Positions 54,648 through 62,293 of a DNA stretch of 64,000 nt are shown piece after piece. Under the pieces are notes generated by a model. The model did no database searches. It saw only the letters and a program-made list of their open reading frames with translations, and had not been told where the DNA came from. A program made the position numbers and the translations under genes. Numbering within the stretch: the stretch's first letter is position 1; every line of letters starts with the position of its first letter. The stretch comes from Chitinophagaceae bacterium (GTDB lineage: Bacteria > Bacteroidota > Bacteroidia > Chitinophagales > Chitinophagaceae), in assembly GCA_016786885.1 (NCBI GenBank), contig JAEUVO010000067.1, positions 1 through 64,000 on the forward strand, written 5' to 3'.

Positions 54648-55793
54648 TCAAAGTTGCCTTAGTGCGGCTTTTAAAAAAGGCCAGGTTGGCAACGAAGAAA
54701 TAATTTTTAACTCCTCAATATAAGAGCTTTCATTATCCAGGAACCTCAGCACCTGCTGAGGTTTATTTTTTTTAAATAGCCGGGTAAATATGCTCTTTCC
54801 TGGTATTGTATTGCGATATAAAATATCAAGCAGGGTATTATCATAGAATCTAAACCTGGCCGGTGTCCTGGGAATTGTATCCAAAGATTTTCCGCTCAAC
54901 AGGCAGTCCACTATTTGCTGCGACTGCTTTTGAATAAACTGAAAAGTATATCCACTGGAGGCCTTTGTCTGCCCTCCGGCTGTGCCAATATTCCATGCTT
55001 CGCCTGTAAACGAGAACCTTCTGTTTGTCATGGGGATGACGCCAAACTCTTCTTCCTTTATTTTATAGTTACCAATATCAAGAAATGTTTCTATATAACT
55101 CCTTATTGCCTCATCATATTTTTTAGCAGGTAATAATTCCTTTGTAAATAAAGTGTACTCAACCAATGCAGTTCTTTCATTGAAAGGAAGGACATAAACG
55201 AATGTAGTACCATAGTCCTGGGGCATCCTGAAATCCATCATTGTTGCCTTATGAGGTTCAAAGACTGATTTATCAGACTCAATCACCCAGCCCTTAAAGT
55301 GTTGCAACAATTGGATACTACCACTTTCATTATCTGCAGGCTTATAGATAGAATTAAAAATAACAGGATTCCCAAGTGAATGCTCCTGTCCGTTCAGAAA
55401 AACTGTTGCTATATTTTTTTCCCGTTGACATTTACCTATTTCAGCAACAACAACTTCAATGTTTGTATGATTTGAAATTTCCTTAAAACTATAGTTGTAA
55501 AAATCAATACCCCTGATCATCTTATATTGATACGGAGCAATCTGCATAACACAAGAAAAATTACCTCCAAAAAAAGAGAGCATATCCCATTTCTTATATA
55601 CAATCTCATCAAAAAAGCCATTCTCAGTTTCCCAATAACACCAGGTACGGTCATTACTTGTTTTGGGTTGTCTATCCAACAACAAAATTTTTTTATCCTC
55701 AAACTTCTTTGCCTGAATCATACGCATCAACAAACTCAGGCCTGCGCAGCCTGCACCCAAAAAAACATAATCGTATGAACTTGATTTTAACAG
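54648..55793 (-). CDS. crtY: Lycopene beta-cyclase
   Basis: Cyclises the ends of lycopene to beta-carotene. A CrtY-type flavoprotein: Rossmann LGAGCAGLSLLMRM, then RTWCYWE, and GTAGGQTKASSGYTFQF in the C-terminal half. The shorter reading starts at TTG 55760 and would cut the first beta strand (YDYVFLG). Upstream the frame is open only to a TAA at 55824-55826 and has no ATG; CTG 55793 gives MLKSSSYDYVFLGAGCAG, which fits the family N-terminus. Thus a CTG start is likely, about 382 residues. Last of the crt operon. Confidence 0.85.
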   Translation of the reverse strand: MLKSSSYDYVFLGAGCAGLSLLMRMIQAKKFEDKKILLLDRQPKTSNDRTWCYWETENGFFDEIVYKKWDMLSFFGGNFSCVMQIAPYQYKMIRGIDFYNYSFKEISNHTNIEVVVAEIGKCQREKNIATVFLNGQEHSLGNPVIFNSIYKPADNESGSIQLLQHFKGWVIESDKSVFEPHKATMMDFRMPQDYGTTFVYVLPFNERTALVEYTLFTKELLPAKKYDEAIRSYIETFLDIGNYKIKEEEFGVIPMTNRRFSFTGEAWNIGTAGGQTKASSGYTFQFIQKQSQQIVDCLLSGKSLDTIPRTPARFRFYDNTLLDILYRNTIPGKSIFTRLFKKNKPQQVLRFLDNESSYIEELKIISSLPTWPFLKAALRQL

Positions 55794-55835
55794 AAGTAGA
55801 AGTTGATAAAATAAAGATAGGGGTTAGCTATGTAA

Positions 55836-56345
55836 TTATTCAGCCTCAGGAGCATACTCTACTTTTTTGCTTCCGGCCATCAGTTTTTTATCACGACGAA
55901 CTTTATCCATATACTTCTTATGTACAAATAGGAAACCAAAACTTTCCCCATCCTTCTTCCCTAAATGCTTATGATGCATCTTATGGGCCCATCGGATTGC
56001 CCTTACATATGTATTATTACTTTTGGTAAACCATTTGAAACGCTGATGTATAATGACATCATGAACCAGGAAATATGCAAGCCCGTAAAGCATAATACCA
56101 AATCCTATGGCCTGCATCCACCAGATATGGTCGTATGTGCCAAAATATATCAGCAAAAAACTCGGAACGGCGAATATGAATGCAAAGAGGTCATTTTTCT
56201 CAAAAAATCCTGGTTCCACCTGGTGGTGATCCTTATGCAGGTACCATAGAAATCCATGCATCACAAACTTATGGGTACACCAGGTTAATCCTTCCATCAT
56301 CGAAAATGTTCCCGCCAATACTATAATATATAATAACGTATCCAT
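55836..56345 (-). CDS. crtZ: Beta-carotene hydroxylase (fatty acid hydroxylase superfamily)
   Basis: Adds 3-hydroxyl groups to beta-carotene, giving zeaxanthin. A 169-residue four-helix membrane enzyme with the CrtZ histidine set: HKFVMH (about 25-30), HKDHH (37-41), HDVIIH (94-99) and HKMHHKH (121-127). Ends 10 bases before the stop upstream of crtY's open frame. Confidence 0.92.
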   Translation of the reverse strand: MDTLLYIIVLAGTFSMMEGLTWCTHKFVMHGFLWYLHKDHHQVEPGFFEKNDLFAFIFAVPSFLLIYFGTYDHIWWMQAIGFGIMLYGLAYFLVHDVIIHQRFKWFTKSNNTYVRAIRWAHKMHHKHLGKKDGESFGFLFVHKKYMDKVRRDKKLMAGSKKVEYAPEAE

Positions 56346-56365
56346 CCGGTCATAAAATTAGTCTG

Positions 56366-56908
56366 TTATGTAATACTCTTCCTGAAGGAGTTTTCTTTTC
56401 GCCATTGCTGTATCCTGGGGAATGCTAAATGAAACCACGCTGTGTAATGCTGGGGATATGAGTGCAGCAACTCTTCTATTTCATCGATACTTTTATAACA
56501 AAAGCCCATCACCTCTGTTTTATTAAAGTCAACGCCACCATTGTATTCTCCCGCAAAAACATGATCGAATTCATATTCTGTAAGTCCGTTTTCAAAGCTT
56601 GACCTGTACACAAAATCAAATACTTTTTCAATCCTTGTATCAAATCCCATCTCTTCCTGTAATCTTCTGTGTGCGGCGCTCACCGTCTCTTCCCCTTCTG
56701 CAGGATGACTGCAACAGGCATTTGTCCATAAGCCTCCACTATGATATTTATCAATAGCCCGCTTCTGTAGTAACATCTCCCCTTTGCTGTTAAAAATGAA
56801 AACACTAAAAGCTCTGTGCAACAATCCTTTCCGGTGGGCTTCTAATTTTTCACAACTTCCGATGGGATTATCCTGCTCATCCACCAATATCACCTTTGTT
56901 AGATCCAT
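56366..56908 (-). CDS. idi: Isopentenyl-diphosphate isomerase, type 1
   Basis: Interconverts IPP and DMAPP to feed carotenoid synthesis. A 180-residue Nudix-fold enzyme: catalytic Cys in TNACCSHP, Nudix-like region EGEETVSAAHRRLQEEMG, and the catalytic Glu in YEFDHVF. Starts one base after the crtB stop. Confidence 0.95.
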   Translation of the reverse strand: MDLTKVILVDEQDNPIGSCEKLEAHRKGLLHRAFSVFIFNSKGEMLLQKRAIDKYHSGGLWTNACCSHPAEGEETVSAAHRRLQEEMGFDTRIEKVFDFVYRSSFENGLTEYEFDHVFAGEYNGGVDFNKTEVMGFCYKSIDEIEELLHSYPQHYTAWFHLAFPRIQQWRKENSFRKSIT

Positions 56909-56909
56909 A

Positions 56910-57746
56910 TCAGATCAGCCTTAATTGATTTTTAACTCCTGCCCTGAAAACAATCAATGCTTTCAGGTAGTTGGGAATTCGTATTCTTGATTCCAATACC
57001 CGGGCGGGTTTTAATCGCTTTATTTTTTTAAATAATGACAAGTAATACTTGTAAGCAACGTACACACCAAATCTTGCTTTAAAGGGCAATCTTTTAATAC
57101 CCTCATATGCAGTTTTAAAATCCGCCTGAATATCATCCTCAATCTGTCTTTTATCTTTTTCCGAGAAATTAGCGAAATCACATCCGGGGAAATAAACTCT
57201 CGATAAGCCATTATAATCAGCTTTTATGTCCCGCAAAAAATTCACCTTTTGAAAGGCAGCCCCTAATGCCCGGGCAGAAGATTCCAACTTCGCATATTTA
57301 TCAAGATTACCTTCGCAGAAAACATACAAACACATAAGACCCACTACTTCTGCAGATCCATAGATATATTCCTTATATCCATCACAATCATAACATTTCT
57401 TATCAAGGTCCATTTCCATGCTGTGAAAAAAAGCATCCACCAGTTTAAGATCAATATTATACTTATTGACCGTTCCCTGGAAACTATTAAGAACAGGGTT
57501 CATGCTTATTCCACGGTTTATTGAGTTATAAGTTTCTTCCTTAAACTCCTGGAGAAGATCTGCTTTATCATATTCATGAAAGGTATCCACAATTTCATCT
57601 GCCAAGCGTACAAAACCATATATATTAAATATTGGTGTTCTTAAATCTCTGTGAAGCATACGAATAGCAGAAGCAAAGGAGGTACTGTAATTCTCTGTAA
57701 CAATTCTGCTGCAATTTTCACTTGTAATATGAAACAGTTGAATCAT
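56910..57746 (-). CDS. crtB: Phytoene synthase
   Basis: Joins two geranylgeranyl diphosphates to phytoene. A 278-residue squalene/phytoene synthase with the two Asp-rich motifs: RLADEIVD (about 47-54) and YGSAEVVGLMC, with LRDIKAD near 175. ATG at 57746, a few bases after crtI. Confidence 0.94.
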   Translation of the reverse strand: MIQLFHITSENCSRIVTENYSTSFASAIRMLHRDLRTPIFNIYGFVRLADEIVDTFHEYDKADLLQEFKEETYNSINRGISMNPVLNSFQGTVNKYNIDLKLVDAFFHSMEMDLDKKCYDCDGYKEYIYGSAEVVGLMCLYVFCEGNLDKYAKLESSARALGAAFQKVNFLRDIKADYNGLSRVYFPGCDFANFSEKDKRQIEDDIQADFKTAYEGIKRLPFKARFGVYVAYKYYLSLFKKIKRLKPARVLESRIRIPNYLKALIVFRAGVKNQLRLI

Positions 57747-57762
57747 AGTTGAATTTAAGCAA

Positions 57763-59241
57763 TTATTTAAACGCCTTGATAACTTGTTTAGCGACTACTT
57801 CTCCGCTTATCAATGACGGAGGAACTCCCGGCCCAGGAACTGTAAGCTGCCCGGTATAAAACAAATTTTTAACCTTATTACTTCTGCAAGCAGGCCGGAA
57901 AATGGCTGTTTGCAGTAATGTATTTGCTAATCCATATGCATTTCCCCTGAACGAGTTGTAATCATTTACGAAATCGCTTACAGAATAAGTTTTCTTATAT
58001 ACGACTGAGTCCAGTATTGATTCTCCAATATGTTTTTCCATTCTTTTGGCGATGATCTGAAAATATTTTTCTCTTAATTCCTCCGTATCATTCGTCAGAC
58101 CAGAAGCTACCGGAATCAGGAAAACTATGTTTTCATGACCGGGCGGTGCAACAGTATCATCCGTAACAGATGAAACACTTACATAGAATAAAGGTTCAGC
58201 CGGCCATTTGGGATTTTTATAGATATCCTCACCATGTTGTTCAAAAGGAACATCAAAGAAAAGGGAATGATGAACAGGTTGTTTCAATTTCTTATTTAAA
58301 CCAACATAGTACATAAGACAGGAAGGTGCCATCACTCTTTTTTCCCAATATTTATCCGGATATGTTTGATAGCGGACAGGTAGTAGGCTCTTCTCTGTAA
58401 AGTGATAATCAGCTCCGCTGATAACAACATTCGCTTCGTAATTGGATTTATCAGTTAACACTTTCCTGGCAGTTGAGCCGTCAACCAGTATTTCTTTCAC
58501 ATTTTCTCCAAAACGAAATGTGACACCCAGCTCTATTGCCAATTTATACATCCCTTCCGCTACTGCATACATACCACCACGGGGGTACCATGTGCCTCCC
58601 TTAATATCCGCATAATTCATCAAACTGTACAACGCTGGTGTGTCCTTTGGCAATGCTCCCAGAAATAAAACGGGAAACTCCATTAGTTGCCGCAACTTCG
58701 GATTTTTGAAATATTTTTCAATGTGTTTTTTTATAGAGGTGAATACCTCTAGTTTAAAAACACCACTGATAGTTTGCCAGTCCATAAACTCGGTAAGAGA
58801 AAGACCCGGCTTATAAACAAGTTTATTTATACCAACTTCGTATTTGTATGCAGCACCTCTGAGATACTTTTCAAGCTTTTCGGAGCTTCCGGTCTCAATA
58901 GATTCAAAAATTTTTTCCAATTCCTGAAAATTGGCGGGTATATCTGAATAGCTGTCATCCCAATATATCCTGTACGAAGGGTCAAGCCGCTCAAGAGAAT
59001 AATAATCAGAAACTTTTTTCCCAAATTGGGTAAAATACCTGTCGAACACATCCGGCATCCAGTAAAAACTAGGCCCCATGTCAAACGTAAACCCATCCTC
59101 CTTTAATTGTCTTGCCCTTCCTCCGGCTGTTTCATTTTTTTCTATAACAGTAACAGACCAGCCTTCCCTGGCCATAAATGAAGCCGCGGACAAACCTGCA
59201 AACCCACTACCAATAACAACAACTGATTTATCCGTCACCAC
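57763..59241 (-). CDS. crtI: Phytoene desaturase
   Basis: Desaturates phytoene to lycopene. A 492-residue FAD enzyme of the CrtI type: N-terminal dinucleotide-binding VVVIGSGFAGLSAA, the DMGPSFYWMP segment, LPKDTPALYSLMNYADI and the C-terminal LFYTGQLTVPGPGVPPSLISGE. Starts seven bases after the sigma factor stop. The length and conserved ends argue for a complete gene. Confidence 0.95.
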   Translation of the reverse strand: MVTDKSVVVIGSGFAGLSAASFMAREGWSVTVIEKNETAGGRARQLKEDGFTFDMGPSFYWMPDVFDRYFTQFGKKVSDYYSLERLDPSYRIYWDDSYSDIPANFQELEKIFESIETGSSEKLEKYLRGAAYKYEVGINKLVYKPGLSLTEFMDWQTISGVFKLEVFTSIKKHIEKYFKNPKLRQLMEFPVLFLGALPKDTPALYSLMNYADIKGGTWYPRGGMYAVAEGMYKLAIELGVTFRFGENVKEILVDGSTARKVLTDKSNYEANVVISGADYHFTEKSLLPVRYQTYPDKYWEKRVMAPSCLMYYVGLNKKLKQPVHHSLFFDVPFEQHGEDIYKNPKWPAEPLFYVSVSSVTDDTVAPPGHENIVFLIPVASGLTNDTEELREKYFQIIAKRMEKHIGESILDSVVYKKTYSVSDFVNDYNSFRGNAYGLANTLLQTAIFRPACRSNKVKNLFYTGQLTVPGPGVPPSLISGEVVAKQVIKAFK

Positions 59242-59248
59242 AAAATTT

Positions 59249-59749
59249 TTAGAAGCGATTGATTTGCTCTTTTAATAATTTCCGTGCAAAATGTATCCGG
59301 CTTTTAATAGTTCCCAGCGGTTCGTTGAGCACTTCCGCTATCTCGTTATACTTATATCCATCAAAGTACAATAAAAAGGGGGTTTTGAATATTTCTGGTA
59401 ATTGATGAATAGCCTTTTTGATCTCCTTAATCCGCATATCACTTTCTGCAGCATTGCTAACCGTTGCCTGGTTAAGATTGATCAGGTAATCATTAGGCGT
59501 ATTATCGAATATCGTTTTCTGTTTAGCTTTTCTACGGTAATTATTTATAAAAATATTTCGCATTATGGTAAACAGCCATGCCTTAATATTTGTACCCGAA
59601 TTATACTTTTCCTGGTTGGCTAGTGCTTTATACAGCGTTTCCTGAAAGAGGTCATTCGCTGCTTCTGTATCTCTCGTAAGGTTCACAGCAAAAGGTTTCA
59701 GAAAATCTGCATTGCTCAAAAGCATTTGGTTAAACTCAGGGCTTGACAT
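59249..59749 (-). CDS. ECF-type sigma factor heading the carotenoid operon
   Basis: About 166 residues: region 2 (DTEAANDLFQETLYKALANQ, IKAWLFTIMRNIFINNYRR) and region 4 (LPEIFKTPFLLYFDGYKYNEIA). No anti-sigma gene is next to it. ATG 59749 is preferred over the GTG at 59788 because the promoter lies between. Gene order matches carotenoid clusters in related Bacteroidota; presumably it transcribes crt genes or related stress genes. Confidence 0.92.
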   Translation of the reverse strand: MSSPEFNQMLLSNADFLKPFAVNLTRDTEAANDLFQETLYKALANQEKYNSGTNIKAWLFTIMRNIFINNYRRKAKQKTIFDNTPNDYLINLNQATVSNAAESDMRIKEIKKAIHQLPEIFKTPFLLYFDGYKYNEIAEVLNEPLGTIKSRIHFARKLLKEQINRF

Positions 59750-59751
59750 AA

Positions 59752-59792
59752 AATTGTGTTTAATTTTATAGACCCCAAAACTAAACACAATT
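59752..59792. repeat. Perfect 11-bp inverted repeat over the crt promoter
   Basis: AATTGTGTTTA (59752-59762) and TAAACACAATT (59782-59792) are exact inverted copies, 19 bases apart. The right arm overlaps the -7 box (59776-59783) and the left arm ends just before the sigma factor ATG. Half-site core is TAAACA. Good candidate operator for the CarH-like regulator. Confidence 0.75.
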
Positions 59793-59808
59793 AGTTGATA
59801 CGTCCAAA
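59776..59808 (-). promoter_or_regulatory. Promoter of the carotenoid operon
   Basis: Minus strand TTTG (59808-59805), 21 bases, then TAGTTTTG (59783-59776), a full match to the Bacteroidota -33/-7 form, 26 bases before the sigma factor ATG. It overlaps the inverted repeat at 59752-59792 and the -33 box lies next to a second one. Confidence 0.75.
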
Positions 59809-59811
59809 TTT

Positions 59812-59845
59812 TTTGTTTAATAATTTTATAAAAAAATTAAACAAA
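59812..59845. repeat. Second inverted repeat upstream of the crt promoter
   Basis: TTTGTTTAAT (59812-59821) and ATTAAACAAA (59836-59845) form a perfect 10-bp inverted repeat with a 14-base spacer, starting three bases beyond the -33 box. Same TAAACA half-site core as the repeat at 59752-59792, and TGTTTAA...ATTTTATA is shared by both elements. Confidence 0.75.
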
Positions 59846-59870
59846 TAGAAATCAATATTTTATGAATGCT

Positions 59871-60749
59871 TTATAGCGATGTGAAATACTCCATCACCTC
59901 GGAAAGTGACTTTTTAAAAGTAATTGTAGCCGGAACATTTTTGTTATACCCATATGTAAGCTGACCGGACACTACTGTAGAAACACCTCCAAATTGTGAG
60001 TTGATTGCGGTAAGAAACTTTTCAAAATTAAAATTAGAAGAAGTTGCGGTAAGATGGGTAAATGCAATGTTTGGCTTTTTTAGATTAACCACATAAGCTA
60101 CATCTTTTACAGGCACATTTGCCCCCAGGTATATTGTTTGCATGCCCCTACTCTTAAACATATAATACATAAACAATAATCCAAGTTCGTGGTGTTCTCC
60201 TTCAGGCAAAAAAAGCAATATCGTTTTATCTGATTTTAAATGTGTGACACAGGTTTCAATAGCAACTACCAGTTTTTGCCGAATGACATTTGTAACGAGG
60301 TGTTCCTGCGCAGGATTTATATGTCCTGTTTGCCACAAAATGCCAATCTTTTCGAGGAATGGGAAAATGATCTGAGTAACAGTTCGTTCAACCCCTTTAG
60401 ACGAAATATAGGTTGTCAGTATCTTTTCGAGATTGTCAATATTAAGATCCACCATTTCCTGTACCAATTCATTGACTATTCTTTCCTGTATAGCTTTTGT
60501 ATCACCCAATGATAAAATTTTAGCCCTGATCTCCTGTGGCTGCATTCTGTCAATATGAGATATTTTAAACCCATACTTGTTAAGCAAAGCAATGTTGAGT
60601 ACAGTTTTCAATTCATCGTTGCTGTAGTAGCGGATATTCGTATTGGTACGCTGAGGCTTTAAGAAATTGTACCGTTGCTCCCAGATTCGGATTGTGTGGG
60701 CTTTGATGCCGGAAAGATTCTCAAGATCCTTTATAGTAAAAGCGTTCAT
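59871..60749 (-). CDS. carH: CarH/LitR-like B12-binding MerR regulator
   Basis: A 292-residue regulator: MerR HTH at about 1-70 (IKDLENLSGIKAHTIRIWEQRY), then a helical cap with the adenosylcobalamin motif W-x9-EH at W139-H150, and a B12-binding Rossmann domain with E185-x-H187-x-x-G190, where H187 would be the lower cobalt ligand. These are the key residues of CarH photoreceptors, which repress carotenoid genes in the dark and release DNA in light. It sits directly upstream of the crt operon. ATG 60749 chosen (family start); the open frame extends to 60821. Confidence 0.92.
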   Translation of the reverse strand: MNAFTIKDLENLSGIKAHTIRIWEQRYNFLKPQRTNTNIRYYSNDELKTVLNIALLNKYGFKISHIDRMQPQEIRAKILSLGDTKAIQERIVNELVQEMVDLNIDNLEKILTTYISSKGVERTVTQIIFPFLEKIGILWQTGHINPAQEHLVTNVIRQKLVVAIETCVTHLKSDKTILLFLPEGEHHELGLLFMYYMFKSRGMQTIYLGANVPVKDVAYVVNLKKPNIAFTHLTATSSNFNFEKFLTAINSQFGGVSTVVSGQLTYGYNKNVPATITFKKSLSEVMEYFTSL

Positions 60750-60791
60750 AGTATTATAGATACAACCCGCCCGGAAAAAAGTTTGAGAAAA

Positions 60792-60811
60792 TGAACAAAA
60801 ATCCGTGTTTG
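60792..60811. promoter_or_regulatory. Possible half-sites upstream of carH
   Basis: TGAACAAA (60792-60799, plus) and CAAACACG on the minus strand (60804-60811) resemble the TAAACAAA and TAAACACA half-sites of the crt promoter region, with one and two mismatches. They would suit autoregulation, but the match is modest. Confidence 0.3.
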
Positions 60812-60824
60812 ATCGGAACACTTC

Positions 60825-61577
60825 TTACAATTCAGCATTCTTTATTTTACCTGTATCAAGTAGTTTTTTTAACTGCGAAGCAATATTAGCCTTGGTACTC
60901 AGTGCTTCAAGATGACCAAAATGGTGCATATCAGTACCAACCAGGTCATAATATTCTTTCTTCATCAGGTATTGGGCAAGCTCCTGAACTGATTTTCCAT
61001 AGTAGCCTGATACTGACAGGATATTAAGCTGAAACAAGCAGCCGATATCTTTCAGTTCATCATAAAATCCTTTATTCTGATCCAGGTAAATATATCTCTC
61101 CGGGTGGGCAATAATGGGCTGGTAGCCCTGCATCTGCATATCAAATAAAATATCTTTAAGACTGTGAGAAGGATAGGCCATTGAAAACTCAACTAATACC
61201 ATATTTCCACTAACTGTAAGCAAAGGTTCATTATTTGCTACCAGTCCTGCAACATGGTCATCCAGAAAATATTCAGCCGCTGCATGAATTTCGATATCCA
61301 GTTCTGCTTCTTTTACTGTTGTCCTCAGCCATTCAAGTCGTTCCAGTATTGTCTCCCGTGAATTCTTATACATATCCCACATAATGTGGGGGGTAGTAAT
61401 AATCTTTCTGAACCCCAGCGAATGTAAGCCTCCGATAAGCCTCAACGAAGTTTCAATATCCGGTGCCCCATCATCTATGCCCGGAATAAGGTGTGAGTGC
61501 ATATCCGTTCTCAGAAGACTAAACTCTGCCAGTTCCGCCGATTCCTTTTTTTTGGATTTTGAAAACAGTTTAAACAT
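60825..61577 (-). CDS. CpsB/CapC-type tyrosine-protein phosphatase (PHP fold)
   Basis: A 250-residue PHP-family phosphatase that dephosphorylates tyrosine kinases of capsule/exopolysaccharide export. TDMHSHLIPGIDDGAPD near the N-terminus carries metal ligands; others lie in ITTPHIMWDMY, HPERYIYL and VGTDMHHFG. ATG 61577 chosen. Located beside the sugar-transferase genes, as expected for surface-polysaccharide control. Confidence 0.92.
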   Translation of the reverse strand: MFKLFSKSKKKESAELAEFSLLRTDMHSHLIPGIDDGAPDIETSLRLIGGLHSLGFRKIITTPHIMWDMYKNSRETILERLEWLRTTVKEAELDIEIHAAAEYFLDDHVAGLVANNEPLLTVSGNMVLVEFSMAYPSHSLKDILFDMQMQGYQPIIAHPERYIYLDQNKGFYDELKDIGCLFQLNILSVSGYYGKSVQELAQYLMKKEYYDLVGTDMHHFGHLEALSTKANIASQLKKLLDTGKIKNAEL

Positions 61578-61625
61578 AATACACAACTGACTTTACAATC
61601 GAAATTACAATGAAATTGAACCTGT

Positions 61626-62288
61626 TCAGAAACTTCTTTTCGGCAAAGAAGGAAAAACCTTGTAAACAAGGGAGCTTTTAGGGAAAACCACATACCAGGC
61701 TGTCAAGAATAATATCATGAAATCAGTGAAAAAATTCTGGTGCTGCTGGTACCATACCTCTAATGCCCCTTTATAAGGAAGAATCACATCTCTGTAGCAT
61801 TCATGCGGCGGTAAATTACTTTGGGTAATAATCAGTTCCTCATCCCTGAACACAATAGAGCCAATACCTGTAAGACCGGGTTGCGCATTATACACTTTTA
61901 ATTTCATTTCGTCAGAATAGCGGTCAAAGCCAACCTTCATTAATGGTCTTGGACCAACAAAGGACATATCGCCGGTTACTATGTTAATCACTTGTGGCAA
62001 TTCATTTAGTTTACTCTGACGCAGAAACCTTCCTACTGCAGTTATGCGGGGATCTTTTCTAACCGTTACATCACCATGTCCCATATTTGGACTATTCTTA
62101 AGCATTGTGGCGAATTTCCAAATGCGGAATATTCTATTCTTGTACCCGACCCGCTCCTGCCGGAAGAAAACTTCATGTTCCCCGGTAAGTAATAATAAAA
62201 TAACTATTGGAATAAATACCGGCAGCAATAGCAGTATTGCGATCAGCGAAAACAGGATGTCAAAAAAACGCTTAATGATTCTGTACAT
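61626..62288 (-). CDS. Polyprenyl-phosphate sugar-phosphate transferase
   Basis: A 220-residue membrane monotopic phosphoglycosyl transferase (WcaJ/PglC core): N-terminal hydrophobic hairpin (FFDILFSLIAILLLLPVFIPIVILLLL), FRQERVGYKNRIFRIWKF, KLNELPQVINIVTGDMSFVGPRPL and GLTGIGS. It starts polysaccharide or glycan assembly by moving a sugar-1-phosphate to undecaprenyl phosphate. The sugar is unknown. Five bases after the aminotransferase stop. Confidence 0.95.
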   Translation of the reverse strand: MYRIIKRFFDILFSLIAILLLLPVFIPIVILLLLTGEHEVFFRQERVGYKNRIFRIWKFATMLKNSPNMGHGDVTVRKDPRITAVGRFLRQSKLNELPQVINIVTGDMSFVGPRPLMKVGFDRYSDEMKLKVYNAQPGLTGIGSIVFRDEELIITQSNLPPHECYRDVILPYKGALEVWYQQHQNFFTDFMILFLTAWYVVFPKSSLVYKVFPSLPKRSF

Positions 62289-62293
62289 AATAA

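Noticed and set aside
55755-55770. Frameshift in the seven-T run at the start of crtY
   Set aside because: The conserved Rossmann strand continues in the same frame on both sides, so the run is intact and the start is simply further upstream.
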